Origin: JAVBWO01 sp036677375
Lineage (GTDB): Bacteria > Bacillota > Dehalobacteriia > UBA4068 > UBA4997
Assembly: GCA_036677375.1 (NCBI GenBank)
Contig: JAVBWO010000012.1
Location: forward strand, 310,001-374,000
Length of the DNA: 64,000 bases
Reading direction: 5' to 3'
The notes beneath the pieces are model-generated. The model had not been told where the DNA came from and did no database searches. It saw nothing but the letters and a program-made list of their open reading frames with translations. How positions within the stretch are numbered: position 1 is the first letter of the stretch; each line of letters starts with the position of its first letter. A program made the position numbers and the translations under genes. Below, in pieces: positions 1 to 9,679 of this stretch.

Positions 1-973
1 CGCCCGGCTTTGCCGAAACCGCCGCCGTGCCCACATAAACGGAGCCGTAGCGGTACAGCCCCGCGGTACGCTTTACGGTGGCTTCCGCGTAACCTTCGTC
101 AGGATTGGCCGTGATCTCGCTGTCGGCCATTTCAAACAGCAGGGGTTCTTTTTTCTCGTTATCTTTGATGTTCATAAACCCGTTGATGGAATCGCCGGTG
201 ACGCCGCCAACAGGGTCAATGAGTGCGAAAAGCACCTGCTCCTCGTCCTCGGAGATGCTATCGTCTATGGTGTTGAAACGGATCTTTTTTATGTATTCGC
301 CGTCTGCAAAGTTCAGCGTGCAGCATACTCCCGGTAGCCCCTCATACAGCACCTTCTCCTGCTCAAGGGCTTCGTTCTTCTGGGAGTTGTCCACCTCGCG
401 CCAGTTGGGGCGTGTGGAGGTATTTCCAACGGAGGCGTCTCTCATGGCGCGAAGGCCGGTGGCCTTGGTTTCGGAGAAGGTGTCCTCGGCCGAGGACTCG
501 CTACCAGGCGTGGCGGTGGAGATCCGGGGGTCGGGTAACACCGTGTAGACGTCGGCGTCAGCTCCGTTATCCCCCTTCCCGTCGCTGTTGGTGATACTGT
601 CAATCAGCGGCCTGGCGTCCTCGTTTTCGGGCAGCGCTTCGTAAAATAATCCGTTTTTAACGCTCAGAGTGTAATCCTTTCCGTATTCCGCCGTCACGTC
701 GATTGCCTTGAACGCGACGCTCGCCGCGCCAGCCGTTCCGCCTTTTCTCACCACGGCTATTTCTACATAGGACATATCCTCTGAAGTATTCATCCTGGTC
801 GTCAGCATTTCAAACAGGCCGTTTGGATATGCGGACTCGTCCACCGCCTCCTGAAGCTGTTGACAAAGCTGAGCGTCGTCCCCGTCTTCCGCCGCTATTG
901 CTTGAAGCGGCAGAACGCTGAGCAGCATTATAATTATCAAAATGAGCGCAGTGACTTTTTTTAAAGCTTTCAT
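1..973 (-). CDS. Secreted Calx-beta domain protein, partial (C-terminus off the left edge)
   Basis: This minus-strand reading frame stays open from an ATG at 973 to the left edge, about 324 residues. The N-terminus is a clear signal peptide: Lys residues, a hydrophobic stretch of about residues 8-22, and a likely cleavage after a run of Ala near residue 28. The following Gly/Asp/Glu-rich segments (YGKDYTL, then a stretch with SEDEEQVLFALIDP) are typical of Calx-beta repeats, which occur in adhesins and surface proteins. It is probably exported and may bind calcium. It lies 52 bp downstream of a small Cys-rich ORF and diverges from a large regulator at 1450. No partner or substrate can be named because the C-terminus is missing. 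Confidence 0.8.
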   Translation of the reverse strand, partial: MKALKKVTALILIIIMLLSVLPLQAIAAEDGDDAQLCQQLQEAVDESAYPNGLFEMLTTRMNTSEDMSYVEIAVVRKGGTAGAASVAFKAIDVTAEYGKDYTLSVKNGLFYEALPENEDARPLIDSITNSDGKGDNGADADVYTVLPDPRISTATPGSESSAEDTFSETKATGLRAMRDASVGNTSTRPNWREVDNSQKNEALEQEKVLYEGLPGVCCTLNFADGEYIKKIRFNTIDDSISEDEEQVLFALIDPVGGVTGDSINGFMNIKDNEKKEPLLFEMADSEITANPDEGYAEATVKRTAGLYRYGSVYVGTAAVSAKPG

Positions 974-1024
974 AATACACTTCCCCCGTCTCTTTATGTG
1001 CTGAAAATTTTAGCGTGTTCCCCG

Positions 1025-1285
1025 TTACTTTTCTTTTAACCTTTTGCCATATCCATATAAAGTACACTCGAAAATATGAGAAACGGAGAGATCCTCTCCA
1101 TCCGGGAGCGAGGACCACACGCCGCAATTTGGGCAGATCTTTTCATATGCGGCATTCCCCTCGCCCGTTTTCAACCGGCAGCATAACCCAATCTCCGGAA
1201 ATCCCTGTTCCGGTACGAGGCAGGTTCCGTCCGGAATACTATTTGTTTTACAACTGCCTTGCAATGCATCATATTCCTTAGCCAC
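1025..1285 (-). CDS. Small Cys-rich hypothetical protein
   Basis: An 86-residue ORF begins with GTG, preceded by GGGAG nine bases upstream. It has seven Cys, including a CPNCG zinc-knuckle-like motif in the middle and a CC pair. It sits just upstream of the Calx-beta gene on the same strand and may be co-transcribed with it. I do not recognise a family. Codon use is plausible and the ribosome-binding site is reasonable, but with so short a frame it could also be spurious or a gene fragment. Confidence 0.42.
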   Translation of the reverse strand: MAKEYDALQGSCKTNSIPDGTCLVPEQGFPEIGLCCRLKTGEGNAAYEKICPNCGVWSSLPDGEDLSVSHIFECTLYGYGKRLKEK

Positions 1286-1387
1286 AAGCTCAAACTCCCT
1301 ATATTATTTTTTATTTAATTGTAACAGAGTACCCACTAACAAAATCGCTAACATTCCCCCAATTTCCAGGTACATCCACAAAATTTA

Positions 1388-1416
1388 TTGATTATTTTCT
1401 GCTCTCATACTAAAAT
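1388..1416 (+). promoter_or_regulatory. Candidate sigma-A promoter of the MalT/SARP-like regulator
   Basis: TTGATT at 1388-1393 and TAAAAT at 1411-1416 are separated by 17 bp. They lie about 30 bp upstream of the GGAAGGGGGT ribosome-binding site of the regulator gene. Confidence 0.6.
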
Positions 1417-1449
1417 GTAGTTATCAAAATACGGAAGGGGGTAAGATGC

Positions 1450-4338
1450 TTGGTCCACATATCAGCCGTCCGTATCACTGCACCAAGAGCGGCATCGGGA
1501 GAGATTCTGCGTCAGGATTTGGTAGCCAGCATACTTAATAGCCATGATAAGGTCACATACATCGACGCGGGAGCAGGATTCGGCAAAACCACTTTGCTTT
1601 CTCAGGTAGCGGGCTCTGTTGAAAAGGTTGTCTGGGCCACTCTGGACGGTGAAAGCGATGTTTTTTCCATTCTGACGCTTTTGGGTGAAGCAGTCCGTCA
1701 CACCTTCCCGCTTTATGAGTTCAACGCCTCTGAATATATGCCATTTGAATCAAAGGATAACTTTACAACGCTTCTGGCAGACGCCTTTATAAACAGCATC
1801 GAAAAACTGGGAAAGGATATCATGTTCTTTCTTGACGACCTTCATACTGTCGGCAGTGCGCAGGTCAGACAGCTGATAACCTGTATCTTAAAATACAAAC
1901 CGGAAGACGCCCGTTTCTGCCTGAGCAGCCGTGAAGCGCCCTGGCACGATTTGATACCCCTGCTCGCAAGAGGCATGATCCGGGAGATTACGCAAAATGA
2001 CCTCGCTTTCACACGTGATGAGACGGCACTGTTCTTTGGTTTCAGAGACGAATCCATCTACCGGATTACGGAGGGATGGCCGATAGCCGCTCGTTCCTTC
2101 AAGGTGCTGCTTGAAAACGGCGCATCTGTTCGTGATATTGCCTCCGGCAATATCGACGCACTGTATGTCTACCTTTTTTACGAATGTGTCAGTCGCCTTT
2201 CATCCGAAACGGTGGATTTTTTAAGGGAATCGGCCTTTTGCGATGAACTGGAACCACAGATGCTGGATATTGTTTTAGACAGAAAAAATACGAGACTTCT
2301 TCTGGACAGCCTCGTAAACAGAAACATATTTACCACTAAGACCGACAGCGGACACTTTCGTTACCACCCGCTTTTCAGGGAGTTACTGATGAAATCCGCA
2401 GCAGACGACCGGTCTGCTGCAATACAACGTAAAGCAGTCGATTATTATTTAACGCAACACCGTTATTCTGAAGCCGCCGTTTATGCTCAGCGTCTATCCG
2501 ACCGGAATTTGTTAAGCCAGATTATCCTGATTTGCTACCGGGATGAAATCAATAACGGAAACTTCAGCGAACTTCGCGGTTGGTTCAACGCGCTTGATGA
2601 CGGAACCGAGGGCTTAAGCCCGGAGCTGTTGGTTGCTAAAGGTGCTCTTTTGTCAACAATCGGCAACTTTACCGAAGCAGGTGCATGCCTGAACCGCGCA
2701 ATTCCTCTTCTGGACAGAACAGATAACACGCTCTATATGGAGGCGATGATACATAAAGCCAGAGTACTGCGAAACTCCATCTCTTTTGAGGAGTCCAATC
2801 GGCTGCTTGACGAACTGACAGAAAAACTGGATGATCCGGCCTCTGAACTGTCTTACCGCGTTGTGATCGAAAAGATTTATAACCTGTGCTGGAATTCCCA
2901 GATAAACGACGCTTATCAACTTACGGAGCAAATGGTGCGGAAATGCGCACAGTCCGGGAATATCCGGGTGAAAGCATGGTATGAAAGATATCTGACAGTC
3001 ATTCACTACGTTGCAGGACGGATGAAAGACTCGGTATACGAGTATGAAAAATCTCTCGCCATCCCTGAGGAGGAACGCAAACGTCTCGATATGCATAGCG
3101 TCGATGTCTATGTGGCAAAGTCCTATCAGATGCTCGGCAACCGCGACATGGCCGTCAGTCTGGTAACTGAGGGTGTACAGCGTCTCAGGAGCATGGGACG
3201 GTACGAGGAACTGTGGCTTGGCTATCTTTTCGCGGCGGAAATATTTTATCAGAATGCCACCATTGACAGAATGAACGGCATCGATGAGAATTTTGAAATC
3301 ACCAAAAAGTTTTTCAGGCTGGCGAATGAATACGCGCCGCTGTACCGAACGTCCAGCTTTCAGACGGCATGGGCCAAGCTGCAGAGCAATATCTACGGAC
3401 TTATGTTTAACAGCAAAAGCAAGGAGAAAATGATCCGGGAAATATTCGAGGAGATCCCCAATGTCGGCGATCATTTCAAAACAGTTGCCCTCGGAAGGTT
3501 ATATAACTATTTCGGCAGTATCGGCGATTTTGAAAGCGCGGCAAGCTGTGCCCGGCGCTCCATAGAAATTGGAGAGCGTGCAAATGCTATGATGGTGGCG
3601 TCGATGGCCTATGGTTTTTTGGCCCGGATTGCTCTTTCAAATGGAGAAAAAGATAAAGCCCCGCACTTGGTCAGGCGGTTCCTGCAGGTTTGCGACGAAA
3701 ATGGAATATACGAGTACTTCAGAATGCGAAATGCTTACGATCCTATACTGGCATTTGCCGCAGAAAATGGAATAGAGCCCTCCATAACAAAGCAGATCAT
3801 GAACTTTGTGGGTTATGAGTGCAAGAAGATATTCATCACAACATTTGGTGGTTTTTCCATATACCATTATAACGACAAAGAAAAGCCAATTAAAATGCGC
3901 ACAAAAAAGGGGCGTGAGCTCTTGGCGTTTCTCCTGGACGCCGGTAAAGCGGGTGTCACCAAAGAGCAGATTTACGAGGCACTTTGGTTTGAATCCGATT
4001 CCAATGATATAAAAAAACTGATCGGTGTTTATCTGGCACAGATTAAAAAGGATTTATCCTGCTTTGACAGTCCCGGTCTGATTATACGCAATGAAAACCG
4101 CTACAGCATTCTCCGTAATGAGATTGAGGTGGATGCCGACCTTTATGAGAAAGCCGCTCAGGAGTTTCGTGCAAGAAGCTGCCATGAAACGGCACATAAG
4201 CTTGTCACGCTGTATAAAGGCGAATATCTGGCAGAATTTGAAGGACACTGGGCCGTGACGAAAAGGTCAGCTTATGCCCGAATTCATGATGAGGCACTGG
4301 AATACTGCAATTCAATACGCCGACAGACTATCACTTGA
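1450..4338 (+). CDS. MalT/SARP-like STAND ATPase transcriptional regulator
   Basis: This 962-residue protein has a P-loop GAGFGKTT at residues 41-48 and a Walker-B-like FFLDDLH near 125, as in MalT/LuxR-type STAND ATPases. A long helical TPR-like middle follows. The C-terminus (from about residue 795) looks like the winged-helix plus BTAD module of SARP/AfsR-type activators, with a KMRTKKGRELLAFLL stretch and a later Tyr-Lys-Gly-Glu-Tyr-Leu motif. It is probably a ligand-responsive DNA-binding regulator. The start is TTG at 1450, 7 nt after GGAAGGGGGT; the ATG at 1446 is out of frame and opens only about 30 codons. It diverges from the Calx-beta gene, which is a plausible target. AT-richer codon use than the neighbouring housekeeping genes suggests accessory origin. 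Confidence 0.85.
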   Translation: MVHISAVRITAPRAASGEILRQDLVASILNSHDKVTYIDAGAGFGKTTLLSQVAGSVEKVVWATLDGESDVFSILTLLGEAVRHTFPLYEFNASEYMPFESKDNFTTLLADAFINSIEKLGKDIMFFLDDLHTVGSAQVRQLITCILKYKPEDARFCLSSREAPWHDLIPLLARGMIREITQNDLAFTRDETALFFGFRDESIYRITEGWPIAARSFKVLLENGASVRDIASGNIDALYVYLFYECVSRLSSETVDFLRESAFCDELEPQMLDIVLDRKNTRLLLDSLVNRNIFTTKTDSGHFRYHPLFRELLMKSAADDRSAAIQRKAVDYYLTQHRYSEAAVYAQRLSDRNLLSQIILICYRDEINNGNFSELRGWFNALDDGTEGLSPELLVAKGALLSTIGNFTEAGACLNRAIPLLDRTDNTLYMEAMIHKARVLRNSISFEESNRLLDELTEKLDDPASELSYRVVIEKIYNLCWNSQINDAYQLTEQMVRKCAQSGNIRVKAWYERYLTVIHYVAGRMKDSVYEYEKSLAIPEEERKRLDMHSVDVYVAKSYQMLGNRDMAVSLVTEGVQRLRSMGRYEELWLGYLFAAEIFYQNATIDRMNGIDENFEITKKFFRLANEYAPLYRTSSFQTAWAKLQSNIYGLMFNSKSKEKMIREIFEEIPNVGDHFKTVALGRLYNYFGSIGDFESAASCARRSIEIGERANAMMVASMAYGFLARIALSNGEKDKAPHLVRRFLQVCDENGIYEYFRMRNAYDPILAFAAENGIEPSITKQIMNFVGYECKKIFITTFGGFSIYHYNDKEKPIKMRTKKGRELLAFLLDAGKAGVTKEQIYEALWFESDSNDIKKLIGVYLAQIKKDLSCFDSPGLIIRNENRYSILRNEIEVDADLYEKAAQEFRARSCHETAHKLVTLYKGEYLAEFEGHWAVTKRSAYARIHDEALEYCNSIRRQTIT

Positions 4339-4485
4339 TTTACATTTAGATCCCCAAGGTAACGCACTTTGCTTAACCGCGCTTCATCCCGGCCCTTGAT
4401 CTTTTGCCGGATCAAATGGTGCAATCCGTTTTCTTCAATGATGGAGTGGGAGAACTTTTTCAGTGTCAGATTTTTGTTCTCCATC

Positions 4486-4609
4486 TTAGAGCATTTCAAA
4501 AGCATAGAATGAAAGTAGCTTGTCCATCAGCAAATTATAAATACTCTTCTTTTGTCCAGAAAAGCATTTCCTTGTTCTTCGCTTTGCCCATGTTTTCATG
4601 ACTCTCCAT
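4486..4609 (-). pseudogene. Remnant of a tyrosine recombinase (ICE-type integrase)
   Basis: Reading the minus strand from the ATG at 4609 gives a frame that includes GKAKNKEMLFWTKEEYL and stops at 4535. The next part, MDKLLSFYAFEML, continues in another frame and stops at 4486. Together they resemble the stretch just before the catalytic domain of Tn916/Tn1549-like site-specific integrases (an FWTxEEY motif followed by FYAFEMLYW). The stops and frame change show a decayed gene. No catalytic Arg/His/Tyr region is recognisable. It lies about 400 bp from the 3' end of guaA, a frequent integration target. The family call rests on remembered motif patterns. Confidence 0.6.
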
Positions 4610-4618
4610 ATAATCGGG

Positions 4619-4975
4619 TCAATTTTTTCTCCAATTTTTCTTGGCCTGCAATTTGCCGCAATCATCGGCAGTTTTGAGTTTCCACTCGGCATATTCTTCT
4701 TCTGTAATTTTGCCTTCTAATAATTCCTGCTTTTGGAGATTCCATTCTTGCAAAAACTCATCAAGTAAACGGTATTTAAAGCAAACGCCCATATGTTTAT
4801 GAGAATATAACGGATCGGCAGTTTGCACTTCGCGGATATGATAAGCCGTATTAAAGATATCATAAAAAGTCCTCTGGAAACTTATCGTTTCCAGAGGACT
4901 TTTTATCTCTCTGTACATAGGGGAATGGTTACGGAGTCGTATCAAATCCGTATCAAAACCGATTTTATCCTTCAA
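4619..4975 (-). CDS. Hypothetical protein, possibly a mobile-element gene fragment
   Basis: This 118-codon frame starts with TTG at 4975. The second half is protein-like and charged (LLDEFLQEWN, ITEEEYAEWKL, a DDCGK tail, Lys-rich end), while the first 35 codons run straight through a strong terminator hairpin. The true gene may therefore start later, or the frame may be a C-terminal fragment fused by chance to the terminator. It is followed by the integrase remnant on the same strand, which supports a decayed mobile element. No function can be assigned. Confidence 0.4.
   Translation of the reverse strand: MKDKIGFDTDLIRLRNHSPMYREIKSPLETISFQRTFYDIFNTAYHIREVQTADPLYSHKHMGVCFKYRLLDEFLQEWNLQKQELLEGKITEEEYAEWKLKTADDCGKLQAKKNWRKN
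4864..4904. terminator. Strong bidirectional terminator downstream of guaA
   Basis: An 18-bp perfect inverted repeat (4864-4881 with 4887-4904) has a 5-nt loop and A5/T5 flanks, so it can end transcription in both directions. It follows the gatCAB-pyrG-guaA run on the minus strand. Confidence 0.85.
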
Positions 4976-5012
4976 AATAGTTTGTATTCTTAAAGCATCG
5001 TGATGTTGTTAT

Positions 5013-6548
5013 TTATTCCCACTCAATGGTTCCCGGGGGCTTGGTGGTGATGTCATAGACCACGCGGTTCACATGCTTCACCTCATTAATGATCCGGCTG
5101 GAGATTTTCCGCAGCACATCATAAGGAATCTGAGAAAATTCCGCCGTCATGGCGTCGTCTGAGGACACGGCGCGCACGCCGATGGTATAGTCATAGGTGC
5201 GACAGTCACCTTTTACACCAACCGTGCGAATACCGGTAAACACCGTGAAATATTGCCAGATAGAGGCTGTTAACCCGGCAAATTTGATCTCTTCCCGCAA
5301 AATATAGTCGCTGTGTCGCAAGATGGTTAGCTTCTCTTCGGTGACTTCTCCGATGATGCGGATGGCGAGACCTGGACCAGGGAAGGGCTGCCGCCAGAGC
5401 ATTTCCGGCGGAATGCCGATCTTTTCCCCCAGCACGCGGACTTCGTCTTTGAAAAGCATCCTGAGCGGCTCCACCAGTCCGCGAAAATCGATATTCTCCG
5501 GCAGTCCGCCCACATTATGATGGCTCTTGATGGTATCGGCCTTGCCCATACCGCTTTCAATGACATCCGGATAAATGGTACCCTGTACCATATAGTCGGC
5601 GCCGCCTAACTCATTGGCTTTCTCTTCGAAGACCCGGATAAATTCTTCACCGATGATACGTCGTTTTTGCTCCGGCTCCACCACTCCGGCCAAGCGGGCA
5701 AGAAAGCGCTCTTTGGCATCCACCATGACAATATCAAGTCCCAGCTGGTCGCGGTAGAAACCCATGACTTCTTCCACTTCACCCTGCCTCAGCAGGCCAT
5801 GATCCACAAAAATGCAGGTAAGACGGTTTCCTACCGCCCGATGCGCCAAAACAGAAGCAACGGAAGAGTCCACGCCGCCGGACAAAGCGCTGATGATCCG
5901 GCTATCTCCCACTTGTTTTTTGATATCTTCCACCAAAGCATTGGCCAGGTCTTCCATACGCCAGGTACAGCTGCAGCCGCAGATCTTGGTCAGGAAATTC
6001 ACGATGATATCCTGACCGTGATTGGTATGCTTCACCTCGGGATGAAACTGTACGCCGTACAGCTTTTTATCGTCGTTGGCCAAGGCGGCATAGGCGCAGT
6101 TATCTGTTTTAGCAATGCTTTTAAACCCGGCAGGCAGACTGGTCACCGTATCCCGGTGGCTCATCCAGACAGTGCCGGGGCTGGTAACGCCGGCAAACAG
6201 GGGGTGCTCCACAAATTCGGCGGTGGCATAGCCAAATTCAGCAATGTCCACCGTAGAAACATCGCCCCCCATGGCTCTGGTCAAGAGCTGCATACCATAG
6301 CAAATACCCAAAACCGGTACGCCAAGGGTAAAGACCTCCGCCGCGCAGGATTTGGCTTTGGCATTATTGACGCTATCAGGGCCGCCAGTGAAGATAATAC
6401 CCTTTAAGTTACCGGCGTTGATCTTATCCAAAGAGACGTCATGGGGCAAGATCTCGCAATAGACCCCCGCCTCGCGCACGCGGCGGGCTACCAAAAGATT
6501 ATATTGGCCGCCGAAATCCAAAACCACAATTTTTTCTTGGTCTAGCAC
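5013..6548 (-). CDS. guaA: GMP synthase (glutamine-hydrolysing)
   Basis: It converts XMP to GMP with glutamine and ATP in the cytoplasm. The 511-residue length is normal. The N-terminal class I amidotransferase has the nucleophile Cys83 in GICYGMQ and the His-Glu pair in GVQFHPEV. The ATP-pyrophosphatase domain has the P-loop SGGVDSS near residue 225, and the C-terminal dimerisation domain ends in the conserved KPPGTIEWE. The start is GTG at 6548, overlapping the end of pyrG by 7 bp, so the two are translationally coupled. Its 3' end is a known target of integrative elements, and mobile debris lies just downstream. Confidence 0.97.
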   Translation of the reverse strand: MLDQEKIVVLDFGGQYNLLVARRVREAGVYCEILPHDVSLDKINAGNLKGIIFTGGPDSVNNAKAKSCAAEVFTLGVPVLGICYGMQLLTRAMGGDVSTVDIAEFGYATAEFVEHPLFAGVTSPGTVWMSHRDTVTSLPAGFKSIAKTDNCAYAALANDDKKLYGVQFHPEVKHTNHGQDIIVNFLTKICGCSCTWRMEDLANALVEDIKKQVGDSRIISALSGGVDSSVASVLAHRAVGNRLTCIFVDHGLLRQGEVEEVMGFYRDQLGLDIVMVDAKERFLARLAGVVEPEQKRRIIGEEFIRVFEEKANELGGADYMVQGTIYPDVIESGMGKADTIKSHHNVGGLPENIDFRGLVEPLRMLFKDEVRVLGEKIGIPPEMLWRQPFPGPGLAIRIIGEVTEEKLTILRHSDYILREEIKFAGLTASIWQYFTVFTGIRTVGVKGDCRTYDYTIGVRAVSSDDAMTAEFSQIPYDVLRKISSRIINEVKHVNRVVYDITTKPPGTIEWE

Positions 6549-8176
6549 TTATTTTCGCCTCGCTTTTCTTTAAACTTCACTGCCGCCCCTACAAAACCCG
6601 CAAAGAGAGGGTGCGGCTTATTGGGCCGGGATTTAAATTCCGGATGGAACTGCACCCCAACAAACCAGGGATGTCCGTCAAGCTCCATGATCTCCGCCAG
6701 ACCCTTGGGCGAATGGACTCCTGTAATCTTCATACCATTTTTTTCAAACATTTGCCAATAATCATTATTGAATTCATAACGGTGGCGATGCCGTTCGTAA
6801 ACTTCATCCGTCATATAGCAGCTCCGGGCAATAGAACCCGGCATAAGGCTGCAAAGGTATTTGCCCAGCCGCTGAGTGCCGCCAATCTTACCGGCCTGCT
6901 CATGGTCGGGCATAATATAAATAATAGGATTGGTGGCATTGGGACTTATCTCGCTACTGTGGGCGTCTGGCAGTTCCAATATGTTCCGGGCAAATTCCAC
7001 CGCCGCCATCTGCATCCCCAAACAGATACCAAAATAAGGCACCATATTTTCTCTGGCATAGGTAATAGCGGTAATCTTTCCTTCAATGCCCCGCTCGCCA
7101 AAACCACCCGGCACCAAAATGCCGTCTACATCCTGCAAAAGATCTTTCACAGTGGCAGGGGTTACGTCTTCCGCCTGAACCCATTTGATATTTACCTTGG
7201 CGCGGTTGGCAATGCCGCCGTGCACCAAAGATTCGACAATGCTCAGATAAGCGTCGTGCAGTTCCACATATTTACCCACAATGGCGATATGACAATCGGT
7301 CACAGGATGCGTCAGACGATCTACCATGGCGGCCCATTCCCGCATATCGGGAGGTGCGGCAAAAAGACCCAGTTTGCGGCAGACAGCCCGCCCCAAACCG
7401 TTTTCCTCCAGCATCAGAGGGATCTTATAGAGGCTATCCACATTCAAGTTCTGGATGACGCAATCTCGTTCCACATTGCAAAATAAACTGATCTTCCGGC
7501 AAAGCTCCTCGGTCAGCGGACGGTCGCTGCGGCAGACAATGATATCCGGCTGAATGCCCATGCCCCGCAGTTCTTTCACACTATGCTGGGTAGGCTTGGA
7601 TTTCGCTTCTCCCGCCGCGCCCAGAAAAGGAACCAAAGTAGTATGGATGCTCAAGAAATTGCCCGGTCCGATGGTCCGTTTCAGACTGCGCACCGCCTCC
7701 AAAAAAGGCTGAGATTCGATATCCCCAACGGTGCCCCCGATCTCGGTAATCAGGACGTCCGGCTTGACCTCCTCGGCCACCCGCATGACATGGGCCATGA
7801 TCTCCCCGGAAATATGGGGAATGACCTGTACGGTACCGCCGTTATAAAACCCGTGGCGCTCCTTGTCCAGCACGCTGGAATAAATACGTCCGGAGGTGGT
7901 ATTATGCATCTGGCCCAGAGACTCGTCGATAAATCGCTCATAGTGGCCGATGTCCAAGTCAGTCTCGGCGCCGTCGTCCGTGACATAGACCTCGCCATGC
8001 TGGTAAGGGTTCATGGTGCCGGGGTCGATATTGATATAGGGGTCCAATTTGTTGATGGAAACGCTATATCCCCGGTTTTTCAAAAGCCTGCCCAAAGCAG
8101 CGGCCACAATCCCTTTTCCCAGCGAGGAAACCACCCCGCCGGTGACAAAAACAAATTTCGTGTCGTTCTTTTTCAT
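6542..8176 (-). CDS. pyrG: CTP synthase
   Basis: It aminates UTP to CTP using glutamine and ATP. The chosen ATG at 8176 gives 544 residues starting [14 protein letters not shown], behind GAGAGGCG; a longer frame from 8242 adds 22 residues with no family support. The synthetase domain has the [11 protein letters not shown]-loop close to the N-terminus, and the glutaminase domain has GICLGMQ and GVQFHPEF. It lies 73 bp after gatB and overlaps guaA, so nucleotide synthesis genes are coupled to the tRNA amidotransferase operon. Confidence 0.97.
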   Translation of the reverse strand: MKKNDTKFVFVTGGVVSSLGKGIVAAALGRLLKNRGYSVSINKLDPYINIDPGTMNPYQHGEVYVTDDGAETDLDIGHYERFIDESLGQMHNTTSGRIYSSVLDKERHGFYNGGTVQVIPHISGEIMAHVMRVAEEVKPDVLITEIGGTVGDIESQPFLEAVRSLKRTIGPGNFLSIHTTLVPFLGAAGEAKSKPTQHSVKELRGMGIQPDIIVCRSDRPLTEELCRKISLFCNVERDCVIQNLNVDSLYKIPLMLEENGLGRAVCRKLGLFAAPPDMREWAAMVDRLTHPVTDCHIAIVGKYVELHDAYLSIVESLVHGGIANRAKVNIKWVQAEDVTPATVKDLLQDVDGILVPGGFGERGIEGKITAITYARENMVPYFGICLGMQMAAVEFARNILELPDAHSSEISPNATNPIIYIMPDHEQAGKIGGTQRLGKYLCSLMPGSIARSCYMTDEVYERHRHRYEFNNDYWQMFEKNGMKITGVHSPKGLAEIMELDGHPWFVGVQFHPEFKSRPNKPHPLFAGFVGAAVKFKEKRGENKC

Positions 8177-8248
8177 GGTTGTCGCCTCTCTTTCATCTGT
8201 GCCACCGTCCTGCCGAAGATTCCTTAAGAATCGCGGCAGCATGGCAGG

Positions 8249-9679
8249 CTATATTTTTTGCAGCAAATCAATCATGAGTTGGTTCACTAAAGCAGGATTG
8301 GCTTTCCCTTTGGTGACTTTCATGACATGTCCTACCAAGGCGCCTACCGCTTTCCCTTTACCTGCCTTAAAATCCTCCACAGCCTTGGGATTCTGGGCAA
8401 TAGCTTCCTTACAGGCCGCTTCAATGGCGCCGGTATCGCTGATCTGCGCCATATTGTGTCTTGCGACAATGTCTTCGGCGCTGCCTTCTTCGTCAAACAT
8501 CAGTTCCAGCACCTTAGCGGCAATGGTATGGCTGAGGATGCCTTTTTCCAGGAGTTTGACCAGGCCATAAAGCCTTTCCCCGTCTATGGGCATGTCCTCG
8601 GCATCCATCCCCCTGTCATTTAAGACGCGGCTGATATCGCCTTTCACCCAGTTGGCGGCCACCTGCGGCGAAAGCCCCAGCCGTACCGACTCGTCAAAAA
8701 CAAAGGCCAGTTTCTTGGCAGCCAAAATAATATCCGCTTCTTTGTCTGTCAAGCCGAATTCCGTAAGATAGCGGCGGCGTTTGACGGTAGGCATTTCCGG
8801 CAACATGCTTTTGACCCGGGCGATCCAGGGTTCATCAATAATGATGGGCAGGATATCCGGTTCCGGGAAATACATATAATCATCGGAATCTTCTTTGCTT
8901 CTGAGCACCGAGACCTCGCCCTTGTCGTCGTCCCAATGCAAGGTATTTCTGGTGATGACGCCGCCCGCTTCCAATACTTCAATCTGGCGGCTGCTTTCCT
9001 TCTCAATAGCGCGCACCACCGAGCGGAAAGAATTTAAGTTCTTGATCTCCGTGCGCACGCCGAACTCCTGCTGCCCTTCCGGCCGCACCGAAATATTGAC
9101 GTCGCAGCGCAGGGAACCTTCTTCCATGCGGCAGTCGGAAACATCGGCATAAAGCAGGATGGAACGCAGGTTATCCAAAAAAGCCGCGGCTTCCGCCGCC
9201 GAGCGCAGATCCGGCTCGGTCACGATCTCGATTAAGGGCACACCGCAGCGGTTATAGTCGATTCTGGTACCGGAAAAATCATGGATGAGTTTCCCGGCGT
9301 CTTCTTCAATATGGATACGGGTGATGCCCACCCGCCGCACATAGTCCGGCAACTCTACATCCAGATGGCCGTCCACACAAATGGGCAGATCAAACTGAGA
9401 GGTCTGGAACGCCTTGGGTAAATCGGGATAAAAATAATGTTTCCGGTCCTGACGGCAGAAATGGTTGATTCGGCAATCCAAGGCCAGGCCGGCCCGCATG
9501 CAGTATTCCACCACTTTCTGGTTCAAGCGGGGCAGCACCCCGGGCATGCCGGTACAGACCGGACAGCAGTGCGTATTCTCTTCGCCGCCGAATTGAGTGG
9601 TACAGCCGCAATAGATCTTCGTGGCGGTCTTTAATTCGGAATGCACCTCTAGACCGATGACAACTTCGTAGTTCATCAT
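8249..9679 (-). CDS. gatB: Asp-tRNA(Asn)/Glu-tRNA(Gln) amidotransferase subunit B
   Basis: GatB is the kinase and tRNA-binding subunit of GatCAB, which amidates mischarged Glu-tRNA(Gln) and Asp-tRNA(Asn). It has 476 residues, near the usual length. The N-terminal VIGLEVHSEL signature is followed by a Cys-rich zinc segment (CGC, CCPVC) and the KHYFYPDLPK motif. The C-terminal YqeY-like domain binds tRNA. Its ATG overlaps the gatA stop by 4 bp. The second Met gives an equally plausible start. Confidence 0.97.
   Translation of the reverse strand: MMNYEVVIGLEVHSELKTATKIYCGCTTQFGGEENTHCCPVCTGMPGVLPRLNQKVVEYCMRAGLALDCRINHFCRQDRKHYFYPDLPKAFQTSQFDLPICVDGHLDVELPDYVRRVGITRIHIEEDAGKLIHDFSGTRIDYNRCGVPLIEIVTEPDLRSAAEAAAFLDNLRSILLYADVSDCRMEEGSLRCDVNISVRPEGQQEFGVRTEIKNLNSFRSVVRAIEKESSRQIEVLEAGGVITRNTLHWDDDKGEVSVLRSKEDSDDYMYFPEPDILPIIIDEPWIARVKSMLPEMPTVKRRRYLTEFGLTDKEADIILAAKKLAFVFDESVRLGLSPQVAANWVKGDISRVLNDRGMDAEDMPIDGERLYGLVKLLEKGILSHTIAAKVLELMFDEEGSAEDIVARHNMAQISDTGAIEAACKEAIAQNPKAVEDFKAGKGKAVGALVGHVMKVTKGKANPALVNQLMIDLLQKI

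Noticed and set aside
2653..3474. A 273-codon minus-strand ORF
   Set aside because: Shadow of the MalT/SARP-like regulator; no ribosome-binding site or family.
8177..8242. 22-residue N-terminal extension of pyrG
   Set aside because: The ATG at 8176 has a good RBS and gives the normal CTP synthase N-terminus.
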